The position numbers were made by a program, and so were the translations under genes. This document shows, piece after piece, positions 23,753-32,650 of a stretch of DNA of 64,000 bases. The notes beneath the pieces are model-generated. The model did no database searches. It was not told the DNA's origin and saw nothing but the letters and a program-made list of their open reading frames with translations. The number at the start of each line of letters is the position of its first letter. Within the stretch, counting starts at the first letter, position 1. Source of the stretch: RHKX01 sp963823565 (GTDB taxonomy: Bacteria > Actinomycetota > Thermoleophilia > Solirubrobacterales > 70-9); NCBI GenBank assembly GCA_963823565.1, contig CAWGLR010000001.1, positions 1,116,001-1,180,000 on the forward strand, read 5' to 3'.

Positions 23753-24982
23753 TCAAGGAGGCGTCGATGTGACGGCGAGCTCGCGCGCCACCGACTCGAC
23801 GAGGTCGACCGCGCAGGCGACGGTCGGGTACCTGACGTTCTCCGGCGTGTCAGTCATCCGGTGATAGTTCGAGAGCGCCTTGTAGCGGTCGATCGCGACG
23901 AGGGTCGCCGTCGGCACGCCCATCCGGCTCGGGATCACGCTGTCGGTGCTCGTTCGCGCTCGCATCCCGCGCCGCAGCGGCACTCCCTCGCGCGCGGCGA
24001 CTGCGGCGATCAGGTCGCGCCACGGCCGGTCGAAGTAGTCCTCCATCACGACCTCGCCCTCGCCCTCCAGCAGCGCCAGCGAGGGGCCGCCGACGGTCTC
24101 GACGTTGAAGAACCACGTCTTCTCGCGATCCATTCCGGCAAGGTGGTCGGAGCAGTAGCCGTAGATCCCGCCCTGGAGCACCTCCTCGGCGCCGACCGAG
24201 ACGAGCTGGACCCGAAGGCCCGTCAGCGGCCGCTCCCGGAAGGCCTCCGCGAGTGCGACGATCACGGCCACCGCGCTGAGGTTGTCATTGGCGCCCGGCA
24301 CCGTCGGGCTGCGCTGGATGTCGGCCAGCGCGGTCGCTGCGACGGCGCTCAGGGCCGCGCCGGCGCGGGCGAGGCCGCGGCGACCGGTCATCCCGCCCGC
24401 CGCCGCCAGGACCGGCCCGGCGAGCACCCCCCACCACATCGGCAGCGAGGTGTCGCGCCGCTCGACGATCCCCGGCAGCCGGTCGATCAGCGCCTCCTGA
24501 AACGACGGGTCGAAGATGAACCCCGTCTGCGCCGCGTCGTGGTGGGCGAGGACGACGAGGGTGCGCTCGGCATCGGGGTCCCCGGCCTCGGCGACGACGT
24601 TCCACGTCTCGCGCTCGGGGCGGACGAGCTTGCGGTAGGGGCGAAAGCCGTTGGAGACGTCGTCGGCCATCAGCGCCGCCGCGAGCGCTCCGCCGAGGGC
24701 GCCGAGGCGACGGCCGGCGCTCGTCGAGGCGAGGACGCCCGAGGCGGCGCCGAGCGCCGCCAGGCTCGCGTTGACGCCGGCGAAGTCGCCGCGGAACTTC
24801 GCCGTCTCGACCCGGGCGGGAGCCCCGGCGGCGGTCAGGCGGTCGGCGATCCACTCGGCGGCCTGCCGCTCGCCCTCCGAGCCGGCGGCGCGCTCGATCG
24901 GCGCCAGCGCCTCGATCACCTCGCGCAGCGTCCGCTCCGACGTGCGGGCGGCGGTCTCGGTCAGGGCTGCGTTGGTGCTCAT
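23753..24982 (-). CDS. M28 family zinc peptidase
   Basis: This 409-residue protein has the co-catalytic zinc ligands of the M28 aminopeptidase family: His and Asp in LAHHDAAQTG (near residue 150), Asp in GANDNLSAVAV, the Glu-Glu pair in VGAEEVLQGG, and a late His in YHRMTDTPENV. Between them are Ala-rich hydrophobic stretches (LGALGGALAAALM and MWWGVLAGPVLAAAGG) that may be membrane-associated. No signal peptide precedes them. It probably cleaves N-terminal residues or short peptides. It is convergent with the collagen-like gene and follows the Fe-S oxidoreductase gene by 35 nt. Confidence 0.85.
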   Translation of the reverse strand: MSTNAALTETAARTSERTLREVIEALAPIERAAGSEGERQAAEWIADRLTAAGAPARVETAKFRGDFAGVNASLAALGAASGVLASTSAGRRLGALGGALAAALMADDVSNGFRPYRKLVRPERETWNVVAEAGDPDAERTLVVLAHHDAAQTGFIFDPSFQEALIDRLPGIVERRDTSLPMWWGVLAGPVLAAAGGMTGRRGLARAGAALSAVAATALADIQRSPTVPGANDNLSAVAVIVALAEAFRERPLTGLRVQLVSVGAEEVLQGGIYGYCSDHLAGMDREKTWFFNVETVGGPSLALLEGEGEVVMEDYFDRPWRDLIAAVAAREGVPLRRGMRARTSTDSVIPSRMGVPTATLVAIDRYKALSNYHRMTDTPENVRYPTVACAVDLVESVARELAVTSTPP

Positions 24983-25017
24983 CGCGACTCGGGTCAGGGG
25001 GTCGGGAGCCGAAAAGG

Positions 25018-27984
25018 CTACGCCGCCGGGGCGGCGCCGGGGCGGGTGAGCCGCTCGAGCAGGTAGACGAAGGACTCGTAGCGCTCGCCCGTCGCCCGCT
25101 CGAGGCCGATCTCGCAGGTCCGGTTGGCGCAGACGTGCTCGCCGGCGCCGGCGGCTCGGACGTCGCGCGCCTCCTCCTCGGTCGCCGAGGCGGTCAGCTC
25201 CGGGTGGAGGAAGCCGCGGTCGCCGGCGAAGCCGCAGCAGGTGGAGGTCTCGGGCACGACGACCTCGTCGGCGAGGGCGTTGGCGATGAGCCGCAGCTCG
25301 CCGTCGAGGCCGAGGTGGCGGGAGGAGCAGGTCGGATGGATGACGACGCTCGGGACCTTGGCGCCGACCTCGAGCCGGGAGAGGAGGTAGCGCCCGGCCC
25401 ACTCGATCGAGTCGAGGATCGTCAGCGCCTCGAGGCGCTCGCGGACGCTGTCGCCGAGCGCGTCCGCCGCGTCGATCAGCCCGTGCGTGCACGAGCTCGC
25501 GTCGATCACGACCGGCAGCTCGCCCCCTTCGGACCAGCGCCAGAGGGCGTCGATCGTCGTCGTCGCCATCGCCTCGGCGCCGCGGGCATAGCCCTTCGAG
25601 CCCCACGGCAGCGAGCAGCACGTCCCGGCGACGTCGCCCGGGATCCACAGCGGCCGCCGGGCCCGCAGCGAGACGCGGACGAGCGCCTCCGGCAGCGAGG
25701 CGACTCCGTCGGACTCGCCGCCGGAGCGGCCGAAGATCCGGTTGACGCACGCCGGCAGGTAGACCGCGGCGGCGCCCTCCCGCACGGTCGGCGGCAGCCC
25801 GCTCGGGGCGGGCGGCGGCATCGGCGGCTCCCACTCGGGGACGAGCTCGGCGCTGACGGCGCGCCGCGCCGCCGCGGTGACGCCCTCCAGCGCGCCGTCC
25901 CCGAGGACGCCGGCGGCGGCGTGGCCGGCGGCCAGGCCGCGGCGGGCGGAGCGCTCGACCCGCTCCCAGCGCTCGGCGACGCGCAGCGCGGCGGCCTCCT
26001 CGCGCGGCGTGCGCTCGGCGCCGCGGAACTCCTTGATCAGCTTGCCGGTGTCGATGCCGAGCGGGCAGGCGCTCGCGCAGGTGCCGTCGGCGGCGCAGGT
26101 CTCGATCCCGTCGTACTCGTACTCCTCGAGCAGCTTCGCCAGCAGCGGCGAGCCGGCGGGCTGGCGCGCCATCTCCCGCCGCAGGACGATCCGCTGCCGC
26201 GGCGTCGTCGTCAGGTGCCGGCTCGGGCAGACGGGCTCGCAGAAGCCGCACTCGACGCAGGCGTTCGCCTCCTCCTCGATCTCCGGGGTCGTCTTCAGGT
26301 TCCGGAGGTGGCAGTCGCGGTCGCGGTTGAGCACGACGCCGGGGCCGAGAACGCCGTCGGGGTCGGCGAGCCGCTTGACCCGCCACATCAGCTCGGTCGC
26401 CTTCGGCCCCCACTCGCGCTCGACGAACGGCGCCATGTTGACCCCCGTCCCGTGCTCGGCCTTCAGCGACCCGTCGTAGCGATCGAGGATCAGGTCGACG
26501 AGCTTGCCCAGGAACGTCTCGTAGCGCTCGACGTCCTCCGGCTTCGAGAAGTCCGGCGTCAGCATGAAGTGGAGGTTCCCGGCGGAGGTGTGGCCGGCGA
26601 CGCCGGGCAGGAACCCGTGCTCGCCGAGCAGCGCGCGGATGTCCTCGGCGGCCTCGGCGATCCGGGCCGGCGGGACGCAGACGTCTTCGACGATCAGCGC
26701 GGTCCCCGCCGGCCGCAGGCGGCCGACGAGGCCGTGGAGGCCCTCGCGCACGCGCCAGAAGAGCTCGATCCGCTCCTGGTCCCGCGTGAACTCGAAGTCG
26801 CCGATCGGCGCCGGCCCATCGAGCCCCGCGATCACCTCGGCCGCGGCCTCCTCGCCCGCCGCGAGTCCGTCGGTGTCGGCGGCGCCGAACTCAACCAGGA
26901 GCGCCGCCGACTCAACCGGCAGCTCCTTCCAGTACTCGGGGGTCCCGGGAATCGAGTTGGCCGCGACCATCAGCGCCGGCGCCACCATCAGCTCGACCGC
27001 GCTCGCACCGGCGGCTACGAGATCGGCGACCGGGGCGGTCGCCGCGGCGATCGACTCGAAGTGGATCCACGCCAGCGTCGTCGCCGCGGGCAGCGGCACG
27101 GTCTCGTAGACCGCGTCGGCGAGGAACGCAAGGGTGCCCTCGGAGCCGACGAGCAGGCGGCGGAAGATCTCGACCGGCTCGTCGGCGTCGAGGAACGCGC
27201 AGAGCCGGTAGCCGGTGGTGTTCTTGATCTCGAACTTGCGTCGGACGCGCTCGCGCAGGTCGGCGTCGGCGCGGAGCTCGTCGCGGATCTCGGCGAGGCC
27301 GCGGGCGAGCTCGGGCTCGGCGGCGGCAAACCGCTCGGCCGCGCCGGGGGCGGACGTGTCGATCACGGTCCCGGAGGGGAGCGCGAACGTCATGTCGGTG
27401 ACGGTCATGTACGAGTCGCGGGCGACGCCGCAGCGCATCCCGCCGGAGTTGTTGGCGATGACGCCGCCGACGGTCGCGATGTCGGTCGAGGCCGGGTCGG
27501 GGCCGAGCTTGCGCCCGTAGGGGGCCAGCACCCGGTTGACGTGGCCGAGGATGGCGCCCGGCCGCACCCGCACCCGGGTCCCCTCGGGGTCGAGCACCTC
27601 CACTCCGCCCCAGTGGTGGCGGACGTCGGCGAGGATCCCGTCGGTCTGGGACTGGCCGTTGAGGCTGGTCCCGCCGGCCCGGAAGACGAGCGACCTGCCG
27701 GTGCGGCGGCAGCGGTCCATCAGCGCCGCCACCTGCTCGACCGTGCGCGGACGGACGACCGCCGCGGGGATCGAGCGGTAGGGGCTCGCGTCGGAGGCGT
27801 AGCGGATCAGGTCGCTGGCGCGATCGAGCACGTCGGGGTCGCCGACGATCGCGCGCAGCTCGGCGGCCAAGTCGGGAGCGGCGCCCTGCGCGAGCGAGTC
27901 GGGCGCGCGGTCGTCGCTGGGCTGGGGCGCCGGGCCCGTGCGGCCCGGCGCGATGCGCTCGACCTTGGGCTCGAGCAGCGGCAT
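25018..27984 (-). CDS. FAD-binding and (Fe-S)-binding D-2-hydroxyacid dehydrogenase-like protein
   Basis: This 988-residue fusion joins a GlcD/Dld-type flavoprotein to a GlpC/GlcF-type Fe-S subunit. The PCMH-type FAD domain shows FRAGGTSLNGQSQ and TVGGVIANNSGGMRCG. A FAD-oxidase C-terminal domain follows, with GHTSAGNLHFMLTP and KAEHGTGVN. Two ferredoxin motifs come next: CVECGFCEPVCPS near residue 574 and CAADGTCASACPLG near 626. Two CCG-type repeats lie near 786 (CCSLPWGSKG) and 913 (CCGFAGDRG). Family members oxidise D-lactate or related 2-hydroxyacids and feed the quinone pool. Nine nucleotides upstream lies the benzoylformate-decarboxylase-like gene, so mandelate-like acids are a possible substrate. 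Confidence 0.9.
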   Translation of the reverse strand: MPLLEPKVERIAPGRTGPAPQPSDDRAPDSLAQGAAPDLAAELRAIVGDPDVLDRASDLIRYASDASPYRSIPAAVVRPRTVEQVAALMDRCRRTGRSLVFRAGGTSLNGQSQTDGILADVRHHWGGVEVLDPEGTRVRVRPGAILGHVNRVLAPYGRKLGPDPASTDIATVGGVIANNSGGMRCGVARDSYMTVTDMTFALPSGTVIDTSAPGAAERFAAAEPELARGLAEIRDELRADADLRERVRRKFEIKNTTGYRLCAFLDADEPVEIFRRLLVGSEGTLAFLADAVYETVPLPAATTLAWIHFESIAAATAPVADLVAAGASAVELMVAPALMVAANSIPGTPEYWKELPVESAALLVEFGAADTDGLAAGEEAAAEVIAGLDGPAPIGDFEFTRDQERIELFWRVREGLHGLVGRLRPAGTALIVEDVCVPPARIAEAAEDIRALLGEHGFLPGVAGHTSAGNLHFMLTPDFSKPEDVERYETFLGKLVDLILDRYDGSLKAEHGTGVNMAPFVEREWGPKATELMWRVKRLADPDGVLGPGVVLNRDRDCHLRNLKTTPEIEEEANACVECGFCEPVCPSRHLTTTPRQRIVLRREMARQPAGSPLLAKLLEEYEYDGIETCAADGTCASACPLGIDTGKLIKEFRGAERTPREEAAALRVAERWERVERSARRGLAAGHAAAGVLGDGALEGVTAAARRAVSAELVPEWEPPMPPPAPSGLPPTVREGAAAVYLPACVNRIFGRSGGESDGVASLPEALVRVSLRARRPLWIPGDVAGTCCSLPWGSKGYARGAEAMATTTIDALWRWSEGGELPVVIDASSCTHGLIDAADALGDSVRERLEALTILDSIEWAGRYLLSRLEVGAKVPSVVIHPTCSSRHLGLDGELRLIANALADEVVVPETSTCCGFAGDRGFLHPELTASATEEEARDVRAAGAGEHVCANRTCEIGLERATGERYESFVYLLERLTRPGAAPAA

Positions 27985-27993
27985 CTCAGCTCC

Positions 27994-29604
27994 CTACGCG
28001 AGCCACATGCCGGGCGCGACGCCGACCTCGACCACCGACGGCTTCCCCGACCCGATCCGGTTCCCGAGCGCCTCCCGCAGGTCGGCGCCCCCCTCGACGC
28101 GGTCGGCCTCGACGCCGTAACCCTCGGCGACCGCGGCGACGTCGAGTGCGGGGAGGTCGAGGCCGGGCGCTCCCTCGACGCCCTCGGCGAGCGAGAACCA
28201 CTTGAGGATCGCGTACTCGGAGTTGCGCAGGACGAGGAACGTGACCGGGACGTCGTAGGCGACGGCGCTCCAGAACGCGGTGATCGCGTACTGCGCGGAG
28301 CCCTCGCCGACCACGCAGACGACGGGCCGCTCGGGCTCGGCGAGGCCGACGCCGACCGCCGCGGCGAGGCCGAACCCGAGGCCGCCGCCGGCGCCGAAGT
28401 AGTAGCTGCCGGGCCGCGAGATCCGCAGCTGGTTGCGCAGGGCGAGGGTCGAGGAGGGAGCCTCGAGGACGATGATGCCGTCGTCGGGGAACGCGGCGGC
28501 GAGGGCAGCCATCGCCTCGGTGCCGCTGATCGCGCTGCCCTCCTCGATCGGCGGCGGCTCCATCGGCGCGTCGCGCTCGGGCGGCATCTCGCGGGAGCTG
28601 GGCTCCGAAAGAACCGATGCGAGGGCGGCGAGCGCGAGGGCGGGATCGGCGACGATCGCCTCGCCCATCGGCGCGCGCGCCGCCTCGTCGGGATCGGAGG
28701 TGATCTGCACGAGCTCGGCGCCATCCGGCAGGAGGTCGCCGGGGACGTAGGGGTAGTAGGCGAAGACCGAGGCGCCGACGACGAGGACGAGGTCGTGGCC
28801 GGCGAGCGCCTCGGCGATCGGGGCGATTCCGGGCGGCAGCGCGCCCTGGAACTGCGGGTGGCCCTCCGGGAACCCGAGCCGGCCGCCTCCGGTGGCCGGG
28901 ATCGACCAGACGGGCAACCGCTGCGCCTCCGCGAGCGCGACCGCGCTCTCCCAGCCGCCCGCGGCGTCGATGTCGGGGCCGGCCACGAGCACCGGCCTGG
29001 AGGCGTTGGCGATGCGCGCGGCGAGCGCGCCCACGGCGTCGGGAGCTGGGGCGCCGCGGCCGTCGACGCTCCGCGCGACCGCGTGCTCGGTCCCGGGGCT
29101 CGCGGCCTCCTCGGTCCAGTCGTCCATCGGGATCGAGACGAAGGCCGGGCCGCGCGGCGCCACCGCGGCGGTGTGGATCGCGCGGCCGATCGCCGCCGGC
29201 ACGTCGGCCGATCGCGGCGGCTCGTAGCTCCACTTCACGTACGGATGGACGACCCGCGTCGCGTCGCGGCTGGTCAGGTTGGCCTGCATCGTCATGTGAG
29301 CCCGAACCTGCTGGCCTGCGGTGACCAGCAGCGGCGAGTGGTTCGCCTGGGCGTTGAACAGGGCGCCCATCGCGTTGCCGACGCCGGGCGCCGTGTGCAG
29401 GTTGGCGTGCCCGACCGTCCCGCTCGCCTGCGCGTAGCCGTCGGCCATGCCGACGACGACCGCCTCCTGCAGGCCCAGCACGTAGCGGAAGTCGTCGGGA
29501 AAGTCGCCGAGCATCGGCAGCTCGGTCGAGCCGGGGTTGCCGAACATCGTCGTCATCCCGTGCGCCCGCAGCAGCTCGTAGGTCGCCTCGCGCACGGTGC
29601 TCAT
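27994..29604 (-). CDS. mdlC: TPP-dependent decarboxylase, benzoylformate decarboxylase-like
   Basis: This 536-residue ThDP enzyme has FGNPGSTELPML, the ThDP-activating Glu in LGLQEAVVVGMADGYAQ near residue 47, a His in ANLHTAPGVGNAMGAL at the position of the BFDC active-site histidine, and the cofactor motif VVGEGSAQYAITAFW ending in LVLRN. BFDC turns benzoylformate into benzaldehyde and CO2; oxalyl-CoA or acetolactate enzymes are less similar. The ATG at 29604 is chosen because the frame upstream is unlike the family. It is transcribed with the Fe-S flavoprotein gene. Confidence 0.82.
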   Translation of the reverse strand: MSTVREATYELLRAHGMTTMFGNPGSTELPMLGDFPDDFRYVLGLQEAVVVGMADGYAQASGTVGHANLHTAPGVGNAMGALFNAQANHSPLLVTAGQQVRAHMTMQANLTSRDATRVVHPYVKWSYEPPRSADVPAAIGRAIHTAAVAPRGPAFVSIPMDDWTEEAASPGTEHAVARSVDGRGAPAPDAVGALAARIANASRPVLVAGPDIDAAGGWESAVALAEAQRLPVWSIPATGGGRLGFPEGHPQFQGALPPGIAPIAEALAGHDLVLVVGASVFAYYPYVPGDLLPDGAELVQITSDPDEAARAPMGEAIVADPALALAALASVLSEPSSREMPPERDAPMEPPPIEEGSAISGTEAMAALAAAFPDDGIIVLEAPSSTLALRNQLRISRPGSYYFGAGGGLGFGLAAAVGVGLAEPERPVVCVVGEGSAQYAITAFWSAVAYDVPVTFLVLRNSEYAILKWFSLAEGVEGAPGLDLPALDVAAVAEGYGVEADRVEGGADLREALGNRIGSGKPSVVEVGVAPGMWLA

Positions 29605-29691
29605 CGCCTCATCCTCTCGCTCGCTCTCCTCGGGGCCCGCGAATCTATCGACTGGCCTTCGGCGCTCGTCGTCGCGCGGCTGCGCCGGGGC

Positions 29692-29697
29692 TAGGCT
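29692..29697 (+). promoter_or_regulatory. -10 element (TAGGCT) of the NTF2-like gene at 29705
   Basis: TAGGCT is followed by 7 nt and ATG. Confidence 0.5.
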
Positions 29698-29704
29698 CCG
29701 TGGC

Positions 29705-30097
29705 ATGGATCGCCGCGACTTCGCCGATTGGGTCCGCCGCTACGAGGAGGCGTGGCGGGAGCCGGGGACGCAGCTGCTGGACGGGCTGTTCACGCCGGAC
29801 GCCAGCTACCGCACCAGCCCCTACGGGGACCCGTTCGAGGGCCTCGAGGAGATCGAGCGGATGTGGGAGCGGGAGCGCGAGGGCCCCGACGAGGCCTTCG
29901 CGATGCGGGCCGAGGTGATCGCCGCCGACGACCGCACGGGGGTGGTCCGCGTCGAGGTCGACTACGGCGACCCGGTCAGGCAGAGCTACCGCGACCTCTG
30001 GGTCATCGAGCTCCGCGAGGACGGCCGGGCGCGCTCCTTCGAGGAGTGGCCGTTCTGGCCGCCCGGCTCGAAGGGCGAGTGGCCGGTCAAGGACTGA
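29705..30097 (+). CDS. NTF2-like (SnoaL-fold) protein
   Basis: This 130-residue protein opens FADWVRRYEEAWREPGTQLLDGLFTPDASYRTSP and later has DPFEGLEEIERMW and VRQSYRDLWVIEL, typical of SnoaL-like proteins of the NTF2 fold. The role is unknown. It is divergent from the decarboxylase gene and convergent with the beta-propeller gene, whose stop is only 6 nt away. Confidence 0.75.
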   Translation: MDRRDFADWVRRYEEAWREPGTQLLDGLFTPDASYRTSPYGDPFEGLEEIERMWEREREGPDEAFAMRAEVIAADDRTGVVRVEVDYGDPVRQSYRDLWVIELREDGRARSFEEWPFWPPGSKGEWPVKD

Positions 30098-30103
30098 GCC
30101 GGC

Positions 30104-31834
30104 CTACTTCAGCCTGATCTTCAGCGAGTCGGCGAAGGTGTTGCCGGCGGCGTCGCGCATCCGCACCTTCACGGTCGCATCGACCCGGCGGTTCGCCTGG
30201 AGCGCCCGCGAGACCTTGAAGTCGGCCTTGATGCCGCGCTTCAGGAGCAGCTTGAACTTCTTCTCCTTCTTCGCGCGCACGGACTTCTTCACCTTGGTCA
30301 GGGCCATCCGCTTGCCGTGACGCTTGATTTTCAGTGTGCCGGTGACGACGATGTCGACGGGCTCGGCGGCGCCGGCGCGAACGACCACCTTGGTCTCGGC
30401 GCCGCTCTGCCGCTGCGTCTTGTCGGCCTTGATCTTCGGCTTGTCGATCTCGCGGTCGACGACCTCGAAGGTGCGGGTGGCCACCGCACTGGCCGAGCCC
30501 TCGCACGAGGCCGTCTGGCCGGTGTAGATCGGCTTCGACGAGCAGCCTTCGCCGTCCGTGACGGTCAGCGTCGCGGTGTAGGTGCCGGGCTTCTTGTAGG
30601 TGTGCCGCGCGATCGGGGTCGGGGTCGTCTCGGGCTTGCCCGCGCCGAACCGCCATGAGTAGGAGGCGATCGTCCCGTCGGAGTCGGTCGACTCCTCGCC
30701 GTTGAACCGCACGCGCTGGCCCACCGAGGGCGAGCCGGGCACGACCTTGATCCGCGCGCGCGGCGATCGGTTCGGGCTCACCGCCACGCCCTGGAAGTCG
30801 GATGCGCCCGTCGGCAGGTAGGGCGAGCCCGCCAGCGCCGGCAGCGCGCCGCCGTCGCCCGCGGCGAAGCCGAAGGCCGTCGGAACGCCGAAGGCGCCCG
30901 AGTAGACGAACCGCGAGTCGGGGCTGACGGCGGGCGAGGACGCGCCGCTGCCGGCGGTCACCGTCGCCGTTGCGGCCCCGAGTGCGCCGTTCGGGGAGAT
31001 CGGGTAGCTCCCGAGATCGTTGCTCACCGAGCCCGGCACGTAGAGGCGCCTGCCGTCGGGCGCCATCGCCAGCCCGTAGGGCGCGTCGGTGACCGTGAAG
31101 GGCGAGCCCGCGACCTCGGTCAGCGCGCCGCCGGGCGCGACGTCGTAGGCGCTGACCTCGTCCTCGGCGTACTGGGCGACGTAGAGGCGCTTGCCGCTGG
31201 GGGAGAAGACCGCTCCGAGGGCCTTGGTCCCGGGGCTGGGGAGCGTCGCCGGCACCGCGGTCAGGGCGCCGTCCGCGCCGATCGAGAAGCCGACGATCCG
31301 AGTCGGTCCGGTCTCGGTCGTCGCGAAGAGGAGCTTGGAGTCGGGACTGGAGGCGATGCCGAAGAGGCCGGGCACGGCTGTGTACGGCGATCCGGGCAGG
31401 GGCGTGAGGGCCCCGCCGGCGCCGATCGAGTAGCCGGAGATCGTCCCGCTCACGCCCGAGTTCGCCGCGTACAGGTACTTCCCGTCGGCCGTCGCGGTGA
31501 TGCCGTTGCTGGGGCCGCCGGTCGCGAAGGGCGAGCCCGGCTTCGCGGTGAGCGAGCCGTCCGCGGCGACCGTGTAGCCGTAGATCTGGGCCGCGCCGTA
31601 GTCGCCGGCGTAGAGGCTCTTGCCGTCGGGCGTCAGAGCGACGCTCACCGGCGAGGTGCCCGAGGCCACGTCCCCGGTGGGCGTCAGCACCCCGGTGGAG
31701 GGATCCTGGGCGAAGAACTCGACCTTGCCGGTGTTGATGTCGCCGACGTAGACGCTGCGCGCGGCGGCGGACGCAGGCAGGGCCAACGCTGCGATCGCCG
31801 CCACGGTTGCCGCCGCCTTGCTCGTTCCCCTCAT
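30104..31834 (-). CDS. Secreted beta-propeller (lactonase/YVTN-like) protein with PKD domain
   Basis: This 576-residue exported protein has a signal peptide (AAATVAAIAALALPASAAA). About seven propeller blades follow, with repeated units such as SVALTPDGKSLYAGDYG, GITATADGKYLYAANS, GIASSPDSKLLFATTE and AVFSPSGKRLYVAQY. A PKD domain near residues 380-470 shows VRFNGEESTDSDGTIASYSW and HTYKKPGTYTATLTVTD. The C-terminal 100 residues are very Lys-rich (MALTKVKKSVRAKKEKK) and may bind the anionic cell wall. Catalytic lactonase activity is not evident; a surface or adhesion role is likely. Confidence 0.85.
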   Translation of the reverse strand: MRGTSKAAATVAAIAALALPASAAARSVYVGDINTGKVEFFAQDPSTGVLTPTGDVASGTSPVSVALTPDGKSLYAGDYGAAQIYGYTVAADGSLTAKPGSPFATGGPSNGITATADGKYLYAANSGVSGTISGYSIGAGGALTPLPGSPYTAVPGLFGIASSPDSKLLFATTETGPTRIVGFSIGADGALTAVPATLPSPGTKALGAVFSPSGKRLYVAQYAEDEVSAYDVAPGGALTEVAGSPFTVTDAPYGLAMAPDGRRLYVPGSVSNDLGSYPISPNGALGAATATVTAGSGASSPAVSPDSRFVYSGAFGVPTAFGFAAGDGGALPALAGSPYLPTGASDFQGVAVSPNRSPRARIKVVPGSPSVGQRVRFNGEESTDSDGTIASYSWRFGAGKPETTPTPIARHTYKKPGTYTATLTVTDGEGCSSKPIYTGQTASCEGSASAVATRTFEVVDREIDKPKIKADKTQRQSGAETKVVVRAGAAEPVDIVVTGTLKIKRHGKRMALTKVKKSVRAKKEKKFKLLLKRGIKADFKVSRALQANRRVDATVKVRMRDAAGNTFADSLKIRLK

Positions 31835-31934
31835 CGCTCTGGCTCCTTCCAGCCGCTCGTCCCTCAGACTCCCACAAACCGGCTCCCGGCCCGGAGTCGC
31901 GCCGCGACGACGCAAGCTTCGTCCCCCGCAGCCT

Positions 31935-31951
31935 GTTGGCAGGCTGCCAAC
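31935..31951. promoter_or_regulatory. Perfect palindromic operator before a TetR gene
   Basis: GTTGGCAGGCTGCCAAC is an exact inverted repeat, GTTGGCAG/CTGCCAAC, around one G. It lies 21 bp upstream of the TetR ATG at 31973, where a self-regulating TetR would bind. Confidence 0.65.
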
Positions 31952-31972
31952 AACTGCTAGCCTGCGGACAAC

Positions 31973-32650
31973 ATGGCTTCCGCCACTGCGACCGGCGCCC
32001 GTCTCGAGCCCGACCTGCGCCGCCGCCAGATCCTCGCCGCCGCCCGCCGGCTGTTCTCCGAGCGCGGCTACAGCGCCGTCTCCACCGGCGAGATCGCCGC
32101 CGAGGCCGGAGTGGCCCGCGGGCTGATCAACCACTACTTCGGGACCAAGCGCACGCTCTACGTCGAGGTCGTCCGCGAGATGGTCCGCTTCCGCTCCCAG
32201 CCCGTCCCCGAGTACGTCGACGGCGCCACCCCGCAGGACCGGCTGACCGAGTCGATCGACCGCTGGCTGGAGATGGTCTCGCGCAACCGCGAGGCCTGGC
32301 TGGCCGCCGTCGGCGCCGAGGGTCTCGGCCACGACCCCGAGATCGAGGCCGTGCTCGACGCGGCCCGCGAGGAGGCGACGGTCCGGCTGATCGAGATCCT
32401 CGGCCTCGGGCCCGTCGCCGACGCGCCGCCGGAGCTCCACGCGGTGCTGCGCGCCTACGGCGGCATGGCCGAGGCCGCGACCCGCGAGTGGCTCGAGCGC
32501 GACCGCTGGGACCGCGAGCAGGTCGCCAGCTTCCTCAAGACCGCGCTCCCGGCCTTGGTCGGGACCGCTTACGAAGCCATTCCCTTGAAGAGCGAGCAGC
32601 GAGCAGCAAGCAGCAACGACGACAACCCGTCAGGAGACGAGAACCCATGA
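31973..32650 (+). CDS. TetR family transcriptional regulator
   Basis: This 225-residue regulator has an N-terminal helix-turn-helix: RRRQILAAARRLFSERGYS, STGEIAAEAGVARGLINHYF and GTKRTLYVEVV. The C-terminal ligand domain (from about residue 65) is less typical. The last 20 residues (SEQRAASSNDDN and on) are coded by a fragment of the dispersed repeat and look like an appended tail. Its stop overlaps the thiolase ATG (ATGA), so it is the first gene of a fatty-acid or sterol-type degradation operon and probably controls it through the palindrome upstream. Confidence 0.88.
   Translation: MASATATGARLEPDLRRRQILAAARRLFSERGYSAVSTGEIAAEAGVARGLINHYFGTKRTLYVEVVREMVRFRSQPVPEYVDGATPQDRLTESIDRWLEMVSRNREAWLAAVGAEGLGHDPEIEAVLDAAREEATVRLIEILGLGPVADAPPELHAVLRAYGGMAEAATREWLERDRWDREQVASFLKTALPALVGTAYEAIPLKSEQRAASSNDDNPSGDENP
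32586..32625 (+). repeat. Dispersed repeat fragment, copy D, at the 3' end of the TetR gene
   Basis: GAGCGAGCAGCGAGCAGC followed by AAGCAGCAACG repeats the (A/G)GCAGC-type unit related to the GTAGC units of copies A-C. It adds SEQRAASS to the regulator. Confidence 0.55.

Noticed and set aside
25135..29694. Very long plus-strand open frame of about 1500 codons
   Set aside because: It is antisense to the Fe-S flavoprotein and the decarboxylase gene; high GC content keeps antisense frames open and the protein is low-complexity Arg/Gly/Ala.
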